DNA of 64,000 bases from Chalara sp. BL73. Lineage: Eukaryota; Ascomycota; Leotiomycetes; Helotiales. Shown one piece after another: positions 11,156 to 22,935 of the stretch (position 1 is its first letter; every line of letters begins with the position of its first letter). The stretch covers positions 124,001 through 188,000 of the forward strand of contig CAKJVC010000172.1 in the NCBI GenBank assembly GCA_918026815.1, given 5' to 3'. The notes under the pieces were generated by a model. It saw only the letters and a list, made by a program, of their open reading frames with translations. It was not told where the DNA came from and did not search any database. The translations under genes and the position numbers were made by a program.

Positions 11156-12126
11156 TGTATGCAAAAGCTTCAATTGTCTTAAAAATAAAAGTGCTCTTAA
11201 TTAATAAAAAAGCTTTTTTTTGGCATTAATACTGTGTAACACGTTTTGTTGTTTTTTTTATTTCTACTTTAGGCTTAGTTTTATTTTCTGTTTTACGTAG
11301 CAATACTACAATATATCACGGTACAGTACGATATTGCTGATCTAAGGCGTAGTAGGTATTCGAATCAACAATAAAGTACAGCGATATCGGGGTCGGTACA
11401 CTGTGATAATACTATTATTTTCACTGCTGCAGCTAACCAAAGCGTTACCGATTGGTTCTAGCAAGAGCTCAATTGCTATTTCAAATTAGGCCGTGGATCT
11501 GATTGAAATATGTCCGTAGACCTGGTGAGGAAGAGTGGTACCCCCATGCTTAGACTAAGCTTATCGCCCTGTTGGGAATATAATATTTTTCGACAGTTCA
11601 TAGTACCAAGTAAAATCTGCACCCCTCTGACGTGATTCAGGAAGAAAGGATCACTGAGCCTCTAAAGGGCGTGACTTTATTTTTGATCCATTGTACACCA
11701 AGACGCCATCAAATTCGGTTTTCCACCGCCGCAAACGCGGTTGTTTGACGGTTAAAATTCCCAGGCCCAGAATTAGGATATGTTAAGAAAGGTTCCTATA
11801 ATCACACAGATGCGAAGTTTACACAACCCAATCGGTACCAAGCATTGTGCACCACATCTGAGTCACTACTGGCTCAAGTTTCTCGATAGAATTGTGAGCT
11901 TCGCTTGAGACGCCTTGCCGCAAACCTCTTCGGCAGGCCTGGCGCACCTGTATGAGTATCGAACGATCGTGTTCATGGATGGACTGCGGATCTAAAGAAT
12001 CAATCCTCTGAGCCCACCGGCGGAGAAATCTAGCCGATGCTACGGCGCAGTGACGCGCTGGCCGGCTGACTGTTGCGCGGCAGGTCTTGGATACCTTTGA
12101 TGTTCAAATTAGCGAACATTGCAGTC

Positions 12127-13879
12127 TTAGCTGTGTGTGCAAACATGAGGGATCCACTCGGCCCTTACCTCTGGGAATCCTATTTTCGAGCAACTGGTAA
12201 ATATGTCGGTTGCCGATTGCGCAGCGAACCGGTAATGATTGTATTCACAGACGTCTCCAGAAGTTTCACGGTCATTCAACGCAATGAACATGTATTGTAG
12301 GAGCATGATATTCTCCTCCTGCAGGTGAGCGCAAGCGTCGTTCTGCCACAGACATTCTGCGTTCGCCCACCATAGGCTCTTGCATATTTCTAGGGTTTCA
12401 TTCAAGTCTTGCCGCGGACGGAATGCCTCCATTCTTCGGGCGTACCAACCCTGAAAAGAAGTGTAGTTGGTGGCTAGCGATTTTGCCAGGCAAATCTCCT
12501 CCAGTATGGCAGACAGTAGGATATACTGGTTGAAGGTGCCAGCTGACTCATGGTAGTAATCTCGCGTGTTATCGCGAACAAGCAAGGCGTAGATTGTTTC
12601 TGGGAAGCTCACCTCCGTATAGTTTGAGGCACTAAGTCGTTCTCTGGCCTGGTTCCAGCTGACTTCTGAATCAGCTTCCCAAAGGGACACATCACACGGC
12701 AAGCTAAGTGGAATTTCCTGACTTGTGATAGGCATAGGCACGCCGAGGAAGGCGTATGCCAGTGAGGCAGTAATGTAGAATGCGAATACTGTCCTTTTGA
12801 ACCTGTAAGTGACGACTGGTCAGGAACTGACTAATGAATGACCGCTTACCGCTTGAAGCTCTCGGCTCTTAGCCAGCTGTTCCAGTTAGATGTGGTATCC
12901 GTCTCGCGCTCACACCTCACCTGGCTACGAATAGACTGTCGCATATGATATCAGCATGCGTCTCTGCATCTCAGAAACCGGTAAGTCCCACCGTTGCAAC
13001 AACACTCATTTCGCTGATCGCCCACTGTCGTCGGCTCTCCTTGCGCGACCATATGGCAAAGTCAATCGCGAGCACCTGGCTCTGCAGTTGACAGAGCTCC
13101 GACTAGTACCGAATCAGTCGATGCTGCTGCAAGTTGTAATGTGACTCCTCACTCACCTCAGCTGCGTGGACCATCTGGATTGATTTGCGGTGGAATTCGC
13201 TGGCGGTTACTTTCAACCTGTCCGAATGTGAAGCGCCGAGGGCGGCCATGGAGTACTGCAGCGGTGTAGATTGGGATGATCTGCAATTGGAAATGCATGG
13301 TAGCCGAGGCAAATCATGCTGGAAGAACAGATTAACGCATTCAGACAGGGTATCAGAGGATATCTCATTATCCTGTGCTCTAGGTCGATCAAGAGGAGAG
13401 GCTGAGTCTAGTGGTGGAAAGAGAGGGAAGATGTTAAGATCGATATCGATGCCAAGCTCGTTCGATGCAAATTCGGATATGCATGTATCATAACTCCCAT
13501 CGAAGGTCCAAGGATCCGCATGCCGGTCTGTAAGAGTATTTTGGTCGAGGTGAATTTGGTCCTCAATGGGTATGGACAACTCTGTCTGAGCTTTTCTAGG
13601 AATCCGAGCAGGTGCCTCCTTTACGTGTGCAGCGCGATGTCTGTTCAGAACATCTCGCCGATGAAACCGCAAGTCACATTCAGGATAGGTGCACACGTAC
13701 TGTGGTGATTGATGATTTAACTCGTGACGCTTCAAGTGGTCTTCGCGGCTGAACGTTTTGAAACATTGTCTACATTGTGACCTCCTATGTCCAATCCGTC
13801 GTGTGTCGACCGGAGCTGCCATGGAAACCTCCGGAAACGCATTTGTGTCAATGGTAAATATAATTTCAGCATTCAACAT
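12127..13879 (-). CDS. C2H2 zinc-finger transcription factor with fungal_trans domain
   Basis: Four exons on the minus strand, 13879-13157, 13102-12992, 12935-12850 and 12802-12127, giving 531 residues with phases 0, 0, 2. Two classical C2H2 fingers occupy about residues 36-85 ('CRQCFKTFSREDHLKRH' and 'CTYPECDLRFHRRDVLNRH'). The remainder resembles the fungal-specific regulatory domain PF04082, with the family's 'W..W...ES.KR' helix reconstructed only after splicing. C2H2-plus-fungal_trans proteins are nuclear regulators, often of local catabolic or secondary-metabolite genes. This gene sits just under 1 kb from a divergent acyl-CoA ligase/crotonase pair. The ATG at 13822 is an alternative start. 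The C-terminus could contain one further unrecognised intron. Confidence 0.8.
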
Positions 13880-14849
13880 ATATACAGGGAAGAGATCCTA
13901 TGGACCTCTAGTGAGGTTGCTGTAGATCCCAGTGCCAAGATCCGACAGGCAGCACCTCGGCAAGGAGCCCATCATACTACACCTCCTAGTCCCCAAAAGG
14001 CAAGTTTTCGGCCCCACGTCGTCGCGAGTAACATTTTATTTAACGCATCGCGACGCTATAATAGAACGAGTGGGAGCTAACACCGATCAACAACAAATGC
14101 GAGTGCTGAGTATTAGTGTGGCGGGGAACATGCTGAAGAGCAAGAACAGCAACAGGATCTAGCACAAAACTTATAGGCGTGATAGCGGTGGCTGTAGCAT
14201 ACTGGGGAGAGCACCGGTGAGCCTAAGCTCTATATAATAGATAAACGTCAATAGCTTATAGGATATAATATATAGAAGAGTAGAATCAGTTGTATTGATA
14301 TAGCGTTCTAAGTGTTGTTGTTGATAATTGATGATTGTTGGTTCTTGTTGATCCCCAGCACTGAAAGCATCCCTTATATGCACCCTTCGATCCGAGGTCA
14401 CATGACTAGCAACCCACACTTCATCACGTGACAACTACAAAGAAAAAGGAATCAATCCCCACCACATTAGTCTGGTATCTCATGCGCGGATCGCCTGTGA
14501 TTTTGTCATAAATCGTTAACCTTTTATACCCTTACCACTCCTGTGAAACCAGGCATTCCAAGTACGATCAGGGCAAAGAATATAGGGTGAGTAGTTGAAT
14601 CAAAATTACATTCTGGCTAAGCTAGTAGTAAGTATTAGAAAAAGCGCGAAAAGAGCTAGCCATTAGTTTCCGAGGTTTTTAGAAGGAAATTTTCGCGCGA
14701 TTTCTATACTATCAGGACTTTAATTAACCCTCACCATTTTCCGCACTTTGGTGGACAGGTCGAAATCGACGTTACACGATTTGCTGTTCAACCCATTCGA
14801 GTTTCGATGCAAACAACTGGGTTAGCCTTGAACTGCTGATTCTGACATT
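13880..14849. other. Intergenic region, possible LTR-like remnant
   Basis: No convincing gene. The minus-strand stretch from 14432 downward begins TGTCACGTGATG, has a TATA-like ATATAAGG, and contains an 87-codon open frame (14434-14171). It is reminiscent of a solo LTR, but no duplicated end or target-site duplication was found. Confidence 0.3.
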
Positions 14850-15737
14850 CTACAACGAGCTTCTCCACATCTTCCGATATGCATCGGTCCTTCCAGGGCT
14901 ATCGCGTTCAGCAATCGCTTGCTTAAAGCCTCGCGTCGCCGCTAGTTGCTGAAAGGCGATTCCCTCTGGCGAGTTTCGTGTGAGTCCGTCGAAGATTGTT
15001 GCCAACTGTTGGCTTGACGCGACTGAACCTTCAATAATACTGTTTATAACTCTCTTTTGCATCCAGAGCTGATTGATAGGGACAGTTTTGATACGATCCG
15101 TCAGCAGTCGAACAGCTTCGTCTAACTCGCTCCGTGGCACAGCTTTCAATACTAGGCCCATCGCCTCCGCAGCCTTCCCATCAATAAGGTCACCAGTAAA
15201 TAGCATTCTCTTTGCCTTCTCAGGACCAAGTCGATAGGTCCACATTGCCGCAGTAGGACATCCCCACACCCTAGTCGCAGTATATCCAATTCGTGCATCC
15301 TCTGCGATGATGACGAGGTCGCACGAGAGAGCGATGTCCGTCCCACCACAGGCGGCGGCCCCGTGCACCTGCGCGATTGTAGGTTTGTGGCTGTGAAACA
15401 GTTCAGCATAACATTCCGTGTATTCTTTCATCATTTGATAATCCAAGAATGGGTCATATCCGTTGGCGACGTCTTGACTCCCCCCTGTCACTCCACGCTC
15501 CGCGTCTTGGGCACTCTGCACCAGATCATATCCTCCACAGAAACCTGGGCCACTGCCTTTAACCACTATAACATGGACTTTGCTATCAGCATTCGCACGC
15601 CTAACTGTGGCACGAATCTCGCCTGGTAAGTCTGGATCAATTGCGTTGAAACGTGCAGGTCGATTCAAAATGATTGTTGCGACTTTGCCATCATTGGATA
15701 TCTCATACAAGAGTGACTTATAGGATGGTTGCGTCAT
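14850..15737 (-). CDS. Enoyl-CoA hydratase/isomerase (crotonase) family protein
   Basis: A 295-residue intronless frame. I start at the ATG at 15737 (MTQPSYKSLLYE) because the 48 residues added by the ATG at 15881 are not crotonase-like. The fold signature is clear: 'ATIILNRPARFNAID', the oxyanion-hole segment 'GSGPGFCGGYDL', and 'QVHGAAACGGTDIALSCD'. By hand alignment with mammalian mitochondrial hydratase, the first catalytic Glu position is Asp (in GGTDIALSCD) and the second is Ala. This suggests isomerase or other crotonase chemistry rather than ordinary hydration. The C-terminal SSL is at best a weak peroxisomal signal. It is divergently transcribed from the acyl-CoA ligase across 281 bp, so the two are probably co-regulated and may act on the same CoA esters. 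Confidence 0.88.
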   Translation of the reverse strand: MTQPSYKSLLYEISNDGKVATIILNRPARFNAIDPDLPGEIRATVRRANADSKVHVIVVKGSGPGFCGGYDLVQSAQDAERGVTGGSQDVANGYDPFLDYQMMKEYTECYAELFHSHKPTIAQVHGAAACGGTDIALSCDLVIIAEDARIGYTATRVWGCPTAAMWTYRLGPEKAKRMLFTGDLIDGKAAEAMGLVLKAVPRSELDEAVRLLTDRIKTVPINQLWMQKRVINSIIEGSVASSQQLATIFDGLTRNSPEGIAFQQLAATRGFKQAIAERDSPGRTDAYRKMWRSSL

Positions 15738-16018
15738 GTTCGTTCGTCCCGTCTTTGCCTTTGTTGAGGAAAAGTTCTCAGGATGAAGAAGCAGATACAG
15801 GTATATAGAGGCAACCTTTAAACACCAATGCGAAAGCCACATCTCGGGGTCTTCTGGCAGGTGCCAAGCCCCCACCCCCATCCGCCTAGACCAAACGCTC
15901 GCAGCTCTGTCACGCTCGCCGAGGTTCTTGAAGCCTCAAGCCCCATCACCTATTTCAATGGACGAGTAGCTGTTCGGCTGAATCCCTTATATATCCCAAA
16001 ATTCATACTCGGATCGGT
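15738..16018. promoter_or_regulatory. Divergent promoter of crotonase and acyl-CoA ligase
   Basis: 281 bp separate the two start codons. It contains CCGAGG at 15919-15924, the reverse complement of CCTCGG, the core bound by fungal fatty-acid regulators FarA/FarB. A six-base site is expected by chance about one time in seven in a region of this size on both strands, so it is suggestive only. Confidence 0.4.
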
Positions 16019-17811
16019 ATGTCTTCCATAGGGTATGCTTTGGGCAGTGTCCCACATCGAAACTTATTGGATATTCTATTCGCCCAAAACGACATCCCAG
16101 AAGACTTTTTTGTTTGGAGAAACCCGCAAGTCCCAAATCAGAATCTGACAAAATCTCAAGGGCGAGCATTGGTCCGACGTTTAGCAGATGGATACGTTTC
16201 TAACGGGGTCATCAACCCTGAGAAAAAGGACAAAGACAAAGTCATTACTGTGACAGAGAATCAAGTGATTGGGTTTCCCAATATCCTAGCTGCTATTGCA
16301 GCAGGTGGAGTTGTTGCAACATGCCCATGGCAGGCCAGTTCTCGGGAGCTCTTGTTTCGCATAAACATTCTTCGACCAACTGCTATAATTGCTTCAAAAA
16401 CAACACAAGCTTTGGTTACAGCCACTCTTGCCCTAAGCCAGCATAAGTTCAAAATCATAATCCAAGACTCCGAAAATATGACAGTAGAAGATGGCCATGG
16501 CGTATCTTATATCTCGGATAGGGAGTGGTCTTGGAGCACGGACTGGGATGAGCAAATTGCAACCACTCCGGCCGTGCTTGTCTTTTCAAGTGGTACTACA
16601 GGGGCTCCGAAAGGTAAATGCCCAATCCTTTGCAAATGGGGAATCCATCTCACCACAACCGTCTCTAGGTGTCTGTATATCCCAACGAAATATCATATCG
16701 ATGATCTTCCAGCTGCGCCATCTCTTCAAACAGATTCGGCAACAAGGCCAGACCCTCAAAATGCTTGGAGTACTAGACAACGCACACGTTGCCGGAATGT
16801 TCATCAACGTGTTCTGTGGCCTCGGGGTAGGCATTGAGAATATCCTAGCTTCAGCGACCGACATCGATCTTATTCTCCAATCATTGGAACTCTATTCCAT
16901 AAATGTTTTCCTGACCGTGCCAACCGTTCTGGCGCGTATGTTAGACCATCCGCGGTTCCATAAAAGCCTTCTTAAAAGCCTTAGATTTGTTTGCACAGGG
17001 GCCGCCAAAACTCCAGAGACAATACAACAAGCATTCAGTAAAGAGCTTTCACCGGGCACGTTCTGCCAAATGGCTTGGGGCATGACGGAGCTCACTTTCT
17101 TAGCAACGATGCATGAGCCAGGTGTCGAGGGTCCCTGGAGTAGCATTGGTAAACCGTTAGCTGGGAACTCTATAGAGATTCGCGATGATCGGGGTATGCT
17201 GCTATCGGCAGGTCAGACTGGCGAGCTTTGGGCATCTGGTAGGTTTTATTTCACTTGTAGGAAGCATTTATAATGCGGTTATAGGACCTACGGTAACAAG
17301 TGGTTACTACCTTGCCGATATAAAAGATCATGAAGCAAAACAGGGTGATTGGCTACGTACCGGCGACGTAGGCACGGTGGATACTCAAGGCTACGTTTAT
17401 GTGACTGGCCGAAACAAGGTGTGTCCAACATCCACTGGATATATCTTCAATACTAATCAAGAACAGGATCTCATCAAGTACAATGGAGCACAAATAGCCC
17501 CACAGGAGCTCGAGGATGTTGTCCGGAAACATGAAGCCATCTCTGAAGTTGGCATTGTGGGGATGGAACTTGCGGATGGGAATGAGCTACCGACGGCATT
17601 TGTAGTCTTGAGGCGGGGAATATCTGCAACTATCGTCAAAGAGATCGCCGAGACCGTAAACAAGGAGGTCAGCCCCTACAAGAGATTACGCGGAGGCGTG
17701 CATGTTATTGAAACTATACCTAAGAATCCTATGGGGAAAATTTTATATAACGAGCTACGAGATTTGGCAAAGAAACTAGCTGTGTTGAGGGCACGCCAAG
17801 CAAAGCTTTAA
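16019..17811 (+). CDS. AMP-dependent acyl-CoA synthetase/ligase (4-coumarate-CoA ligase-like), peroxisomal
   Basis: Four exons, 16019-16613, 16669-17238, 17285-17418 and 17467-17811, giving 547 residues (phases 1, 1, 0). The last intron is 48 bp, so the frame stays open if it is retained. ANL-superfamily motifs are in order: phosphate-binding SSGTTGAPKG (about 190-199), WGMTE, the hinge-region TGD, GRNKDLIKYNG (430-440), and the C-terminal catalytic Lys in NPMGK (about 524). The protein ends AKL, a canonical PTS1, so it should be imported into peroxisomes. The family activates carboxylates (hydroxycinnamates, medium- or long-chain or aryl acids) to CoA thioesters with ATP. The substrate is not readable here. 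The divergent crotonase is the likely partner. Confidence 0.9.
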
Positions 17812-19096
17812 GCGGATCCCAGCATCTTCACAGTATCAGATGCCGACAAGACATATTATTATTGTCGAGGTTATGTAGTATCGGAGACGTCCCGGCTCAT
17901 GTAGTAAAATCCAAATATTTAGCCAGATACAATGGGCGGGAGTCATCTCTCAACAATATTTCTGTGTGTGTTTTCCTCGAGATATTATCGCTGTCTAAGC
18001 TCTAAACCTTACTAACATTAGGCGGTGGGTATGTTGATCAAATATAATTGTTAGTATTTGTTTTGTTGGTTATAACAGTTTTCTTAGTTAAAAGCTTTGT
18101 GTTTAAATATTTTAGTTGGAAATTTATATCAAACCTCTGTCAGTTTTGTAACATTTTTACTCTATAGATTTAAAAAATCCATGTCTGTTATACTTTGTAA
18201 ACAGGATTAACCAACAAGCTATTGGCTGGTAACCAGACTCGTAGCAAACCAAAGGTGAAGGAACAGTATAATAACAAATGCTGGCATTGTGGAGCAAGCC
18301 CCGCGGATATCTGCAAAGTTTTAGGAACAGAAACAATACTGTAAGTAGCGCACGAATTTGGGTAAGGGAAGACAAGGAGGGCAATTCAGACTTTGTTCCA
18401 GTTTCAAAACGCCCTTGCAGATAGTCTGATCGATTTCCTAGAGAAGCAAAGCTCACAAAATGTGATCGTACTTTGCGGTACTTGCTATATGAATTTCGAT
18501 CATGTCTATAACCTCTTGTTCTTCTTTTTACCAAATGATTTGGATTATATCCTTATACCGACATAGACAGAAACTTCAACAAAGACTGGCCAGTGGCCAT
18601 GTGAATTTTGCGAGTTATTAAAATAAAAACCCAAGGAGCAAGGTGTAATACTGCTGGCTATGCTCGCCTTTGGCATTTCCTACATACACCGGTCTGACTT
18701 TGTTCCCAAAGATGAACAGCGAGGCAGAACACTTGCGCGTCTATTGCTTGGAACATATGGATATGCCTAAGCTCTCACTTCTCTGAAGCAGGCGTAGCTT
18801 AGTTATCATAATTATTTCGCAGACTTTTTCACAAAAAGCGAATTCTACCTCCAACGAAAGACACACTTGGCCCTCTCATATATTCAAAACTTGAACGCCA
18901 ATGAAATAGCACTCGCCATGTCTCAAGAAACTTGAAAACAACAAGCCTCTAAATAAACACCACTTCTAAAAGCAAGTTTATACATATCGCATAAGTGTAA
19001 TAGTTCATTCCCAGGCTAACAGATATAATCACTCAATCATGTATTGAGTCCAGTACGCCCCTTCCATCTTCCCAGCTATCAATCGATTCATATCAG
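17812..19096. other. Intergenic region
   Basis: About 1.3 kb between the acyl-CoA ligase and the convergent copper chaperone gene. An AT-rich stretch lies at about 18030-18180. The minus-strand open frame 18534-18157 resembles no known protein. Nothing else is recognised. Confidence 0.45.
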
Positions 19097-19484
19097 TTAT
19101 GCATCATCTAGCTCAATGCTCTTCGGCTCGCCATTCGCCTCCCCACTGACGACCGTCTTCCCCGTCTTCTTGATGGTCTTCAGCACCGTCTCGTAGGGCA
19201 GTGTGTCGGCGGTGACGACAGTGACGGTTTGTTTTTCTAGCGACTCATCGTGTGACTTGACACCTGCAGAACCCATCAGCATCTGTTGTTCGGGAAACAT
19301 ATCACAGCCGGAGACGGGCGACCATCACTTGGAATCATCATCACACATTGTGGTATGCAGATATTCCGCCGTTTGCACGGGTGGAGGACTCACCGTCGAG
19401 CTTGTCCAGCACGCGCTTGATAGCTCCCGAGCATCCGCCACAGCTCATCTTGACGTCGAACTTGTATGTGTGTTCTGCAGACAT
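19097..19484 (-). CDS. ATX1: ATX1-type copper chaperone (heavy-metal-associated domain)
   Basis: Two exons on the minus strand, 19484-19394 and 19263-19097, joined in phase 1 across a 130-bp intron, giving 85 residues. The single HMA ferredoxin-like domain starts 'TYKFDVKMSCGGCSGAIKR'. The MSCGGC (MXCXXC) motif at about residues 13-18 binds Cu(I). The later strand and helix 'TADTLPYETVLKTIKKTGK' contain the Lys-rich patch and the KTGK loop used by Atx1 to dock with the P-type ATPase Ccc2. Size and lack of other domains match cytosolic Atx1, which carries copper to the secretory pathway for ferroxidases and laccases. The short C-terminal tail is slightly longer than in yeast. Confidence 0.92.
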
Positions 19485-20192
19485 CTTTACTGTTTCTGTG
19501 GTATCTCTGACTTCCGATGAGGGGTATTCTGTTTGCTAGCGGGGTACAGCTATATGTTCGAATCTGACAGTGATGACTTGCTGATTCAAACAGTGAATTA
19601 ATCTGTGAATGGTATGCTGATTGTTATGACTGAAAGTAGAGATTTAACTGCAAGGTCCGGGTATATGTACTTCGGTGTTGAGGCCAGCTTGCTTTCGCAA
19701 TCAGCTTATCAATCCTCGGGAAGGAGGTGTCGTCGCCTGCCAAGGATTGTGTTTCGTATGGCTTCTGAAACTGAATTTGAGGTCTGTGAGATCTATGGAA
19801 AAACTTGCTCAAATAATATGCTCATTTAATCTGGCATACGTACTGTGTAAGATTTATAAATTGCTTTTTGTTGGATGTATTGCATTTTATTTATAGACCA
19901 GAGCGAAAGTGTCAATTGAGCCACATTTGCCGGTGCAAAGCACGTCAATTGGTGGAGCATGGCGAATGGTGGTAGTCACGTGTTAGTTGTCTCAATGGAT
20001 ACTCGAAGCTAAGCATGATGGTGATTACTACTAGCCTCTATATTTCTTTCTGGCTTGTTAAGATATTTCGTTGATGGTGATCAATGCTATTAGGCATACA
20101 AGGCTGTCTCGATTTGAGTATTAGAGTGATAGTATGTACAGAACGCAAGTAATAGAAACTAATTCGTTCTATTTCCAACCAAACGAGAAATC
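19485..20192. other. Intergenic region
   Basis: 5' flank of the copper chaperone gene and 3' flank of the Tcf25-family gene. No gene, RNA or repeat is recognised. Confidence 0.5.
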
Positions 20193-22501
20193 TCATTGAG
20201 GCAGCTCGCCGTCGCTGTCAACTAGTGGCGGCATCTCATCATCGCTTTCACCATCGTCAATCAGTTCCTCTAGATCTGGCATCCCATCAAAGTCTGTATC
20301 AGTACTGATAGGTATTAGGTTAATTACAGATATGGTAAATGGCAACATCACGAAAAGTAATGTATCTATCTGAACAAGGGAGCTTACTCTTCATTTTGAT
20401 GCTCTTCTGCGTCGTTTTGCCTCGGACCTGAGCCAAAGAGCATCTGCATAAACCTATTTGCTAGACCTTGTGGAACCTGAATACGTTGACCTTGTTCTCC
20501 CTAAATCAGATATTAGCACACATTACTTTGTTCTACATTGTAGACATATACTTCTCCTATTTGAAGCTCCAATATATCATTGGCATTTGGCATTTCGGTA
20601 TCATCTGGACCATCGCTTTGGCTATCATCGTCCGCCCCTCGAGGAGCACCCGGTTGACGACCGTTGTAGAGGAGCCGGAATAGACGAGCAATAGGGCCAG
20701 GAAGGCCAGCAGAAGAAGCCGGATTATTATCCACTTGGTCAAGGGCAGCACGCTGGCTTTCATAAGAGAAGATGTTCTGGCTGGGAGGGATTGGATCAGA
20801 ATCGCTATTATTCTCCTGGTGAAGAATGTATCCAGGTACTCTCGCCATTAGGGCAGGCGTATTGTCCAAGTAAATAAATCTAACGATATCGGGCGTCATT
20901 TCCTCATTACCAACTTTGGGAATTAGATCTACGTCGACTTTTGGGATCGTATGTGCAATCTCCATCAATAGTGAGGTGGCTTCAGGCGTATTCCAAAGAT
21001 CTTTCATTTGTTGAATGTAGAGATCTGTGAACAATATCTCCGCATCAGTACGTGCTTCTGTGCCCCATATGGATTGAGGGGCATCTAAATCGATCTCCGA
21101 AAAGAGGCGAACAAAAAGCCAAGGAAGGCGCTGCATAGCATTGGACAACAGTTTTCTGGCTCTGGGGCCATCCTTCAACTGAAGAGCTGCAAAGGCAAAA
21201 GATGGCGTGATGTGATATGTGGTGTACCTTTGCAGACTGAGATCTGGAATCCAGTTCTGCAACGCAGTCTCATCATCAGAGATTTCAAGTAGCCAATCGA
21301 ATTGATGAGCCCGAAGTGCAAGGTGATGTAGTGTGAGACGCATGGAATACGGATCATTCTCTGGATCCAGACTCAGCAGAAGCTTAGCCCACTCGAATGC
21401 AGTTCGGTATGTCCCCTTCATGATAAGACTTTTAATATATTGGTACCCGGCAAGCCAGATTTCTCGGTTTTCGGGTCGGGAGAAAGATAAACGAGCTTTG
21501 CCTTCGGTCAACTTTGTACTAAAGAGCGATGAACCTGCTCGACCAAATGTGAATAGAGCTCGTTCTAGCAGATCCGATGATAAAGCGTGGTCGCCCTGAT
21601 CTTTAGCAATCTTGCTAACTTGAATGAGAGACGAAATGTGATATGGATTCTTGATTAGAAGACCAACCAAGTTCTGTGGATCGCCCATTTCGACTAAGCC
21701 TTGGAATATCTGTTGGGTCCTCTGATATTCTTCGTTGTGTTCAAATCGAAACTCTATGGTTTTGATATTTTTATCTACCTCACCAACGACACTCATAGTG
21801 AGACCGCCTGTCGTGCCCCTCGGCCAAGTATCCTTGCCTTGTATGAGTGGATTTCGTCTTAGAGTGACTTCTGGTAGTCCTTGCCCTGGGACATGTCGCC
21901 CCCTTAGCGCTGTCTCTAAGTCCACTTGTAGATGTTGGTCTCTTTGGCGATGTTGCCGTCCAACTCTACCACCTGCGTCATCATGATTACCTGAAGCGGC
22001 ACGTCCAAAGAGATTCCGCATCTCATGCGCGACTTTGAGATGCTGCGTCTGAATTTTGAGTAGGCTACAAATTCTCTCCCACTGCGCTTCAGCCGGTGAT
22101 ATTATAGTTTCAACTGGCAGAGAAGGTCGCTGCCGCAAATCCAATTCTCGCAATACTGCGTCGATTTCGTCTGAATCATCTTTGAATATCTCCTTCTCCT
22201 TCTCCTTTGCCTGCAGTTTCCCCTTTGCCTTCTTCTTCTTTTTCGACTTCTTAGCCTTCGGCGCAGATACGGAAACAGGCTGGGACGTAGATTCGCTCAA
22301 TTCAGGCTCGCTCTCTGCGTCCTTCTCTTCATCTTCGGCCTCTAAAGCAGCAAAGCCAGCAAACAAACTTGGTCTCGTGCTTCCTGAACTGAGACATATT
22401 GGCCCCTCCGCTGATGCCTCCTCTTCTTCAGCTGCAGCCAGCCGATTTGCCTGTTCTATTTCCTTTTCTCTTTGTAGTTTTCGGAGGGCTCTGCTCGACA
22501 T
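20193..22501 (-). CDS. Tcf25/Rqc1-family protein
   Basis: Three exons on the minus strand, 22501-20552, 20500-20388 and 20304-20193, giving 724 residues (phases 0 and 2). The N-terminus is highly charged with a Lys-rich run (residues about 83-102, KKSKKKKKAKGK). The central region contains Tcf25 signatures such as 'FRFEHNEEYQRTQQIFQ' and 'NPYHISSLIQVSKIAKDQGDH', followed by a TPR-like helical array. The C-terminus is acidic and is only completed by the two small 3' exons. Yeast Rqc1 belongs to this family and works in the ribosome-associated quality-control complex with Ltn1 and Rqc2. The human homologue is TCF25. Length is close to the usual 650-750 residues. It is divergent from the phosphatase gene. 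Confidence 0.9.
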
Positions 22502-22935
22502 TGTCGCAAGTTTTGGTAATTTTGAAAGATATAAGTAAACCTATCGAGATACTTTCTTGCAATAAAATATACCCTTACCTTCCGAGAATGTCAAACTAAG
22601 AGAGTATTGTCTTTCTGCCAGTGACGCATTGTTGCGGCCGAAGCGGCCGAAGCGGGCAAGGGCCCGCTTCAATGGCTTCGATTGTCCGGAAATAGGAGTT
22701 GAGCACTCGAGATTTGGTGCAATCCTATGAACGATATCTTGTCATTTCGAGGGAGCAGCAGCGGAAGGGGTTGGATGACATAGGAATAGATCTTCCGATC
22801 ACATTGACTCATTAGTAGTGGATTTCAACCAGACGTATTTGCCTACTATCTGCCATTCATTAAGGTCATCATTCTACCGCCTGATATCTCGCGATCCATC
22901 AAAATATCTCCAAAGGCCGAATATACCATCATCAG
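22502..22935. promoter_or_regulatory. Divergent promoter region of Tcf25-family and PP2C genes
   Basis: 434 bp between the two start codons. It contains a GC-rich patch at about 22634-22670 with three GCGGCCGAA-like direct repeats and a perfect 9-bp hairpin (22649-22670). Confidence 0.5.
22649..22670. repeat. GC-rich hairpin in divergent promoter
   Basis: GAAGCGGGC, loop AAGG, GCCCGCTTC: a perfect 9-bp stem with a 4-base loop, directly after the repeats GCGGCCGAA GCGGCCGAA GCGGGC. It could be a dyad protein-binding site. No known factor is assigned. Confidence 0.7.

Larger units (their letters stand above)
10493..12126. other. Decayed, partly AT-rich region
   Basis: No gene seen. It holds a G-quadruplex motif (10906-10927), a possible miniature inverted-repeat element (about 10993-11155), and a T/A-rich block at about 11160-11450 that may be mutated transposon sequence. 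Confidence 0.45.

Noticed and set aside
15738..15881. 48-residue N-terminal extension of the crotonase
   Set aside because: It is not crotonase-like, and the extension would occupy half of the divergent promoter. The downstream ATG fits the family length.
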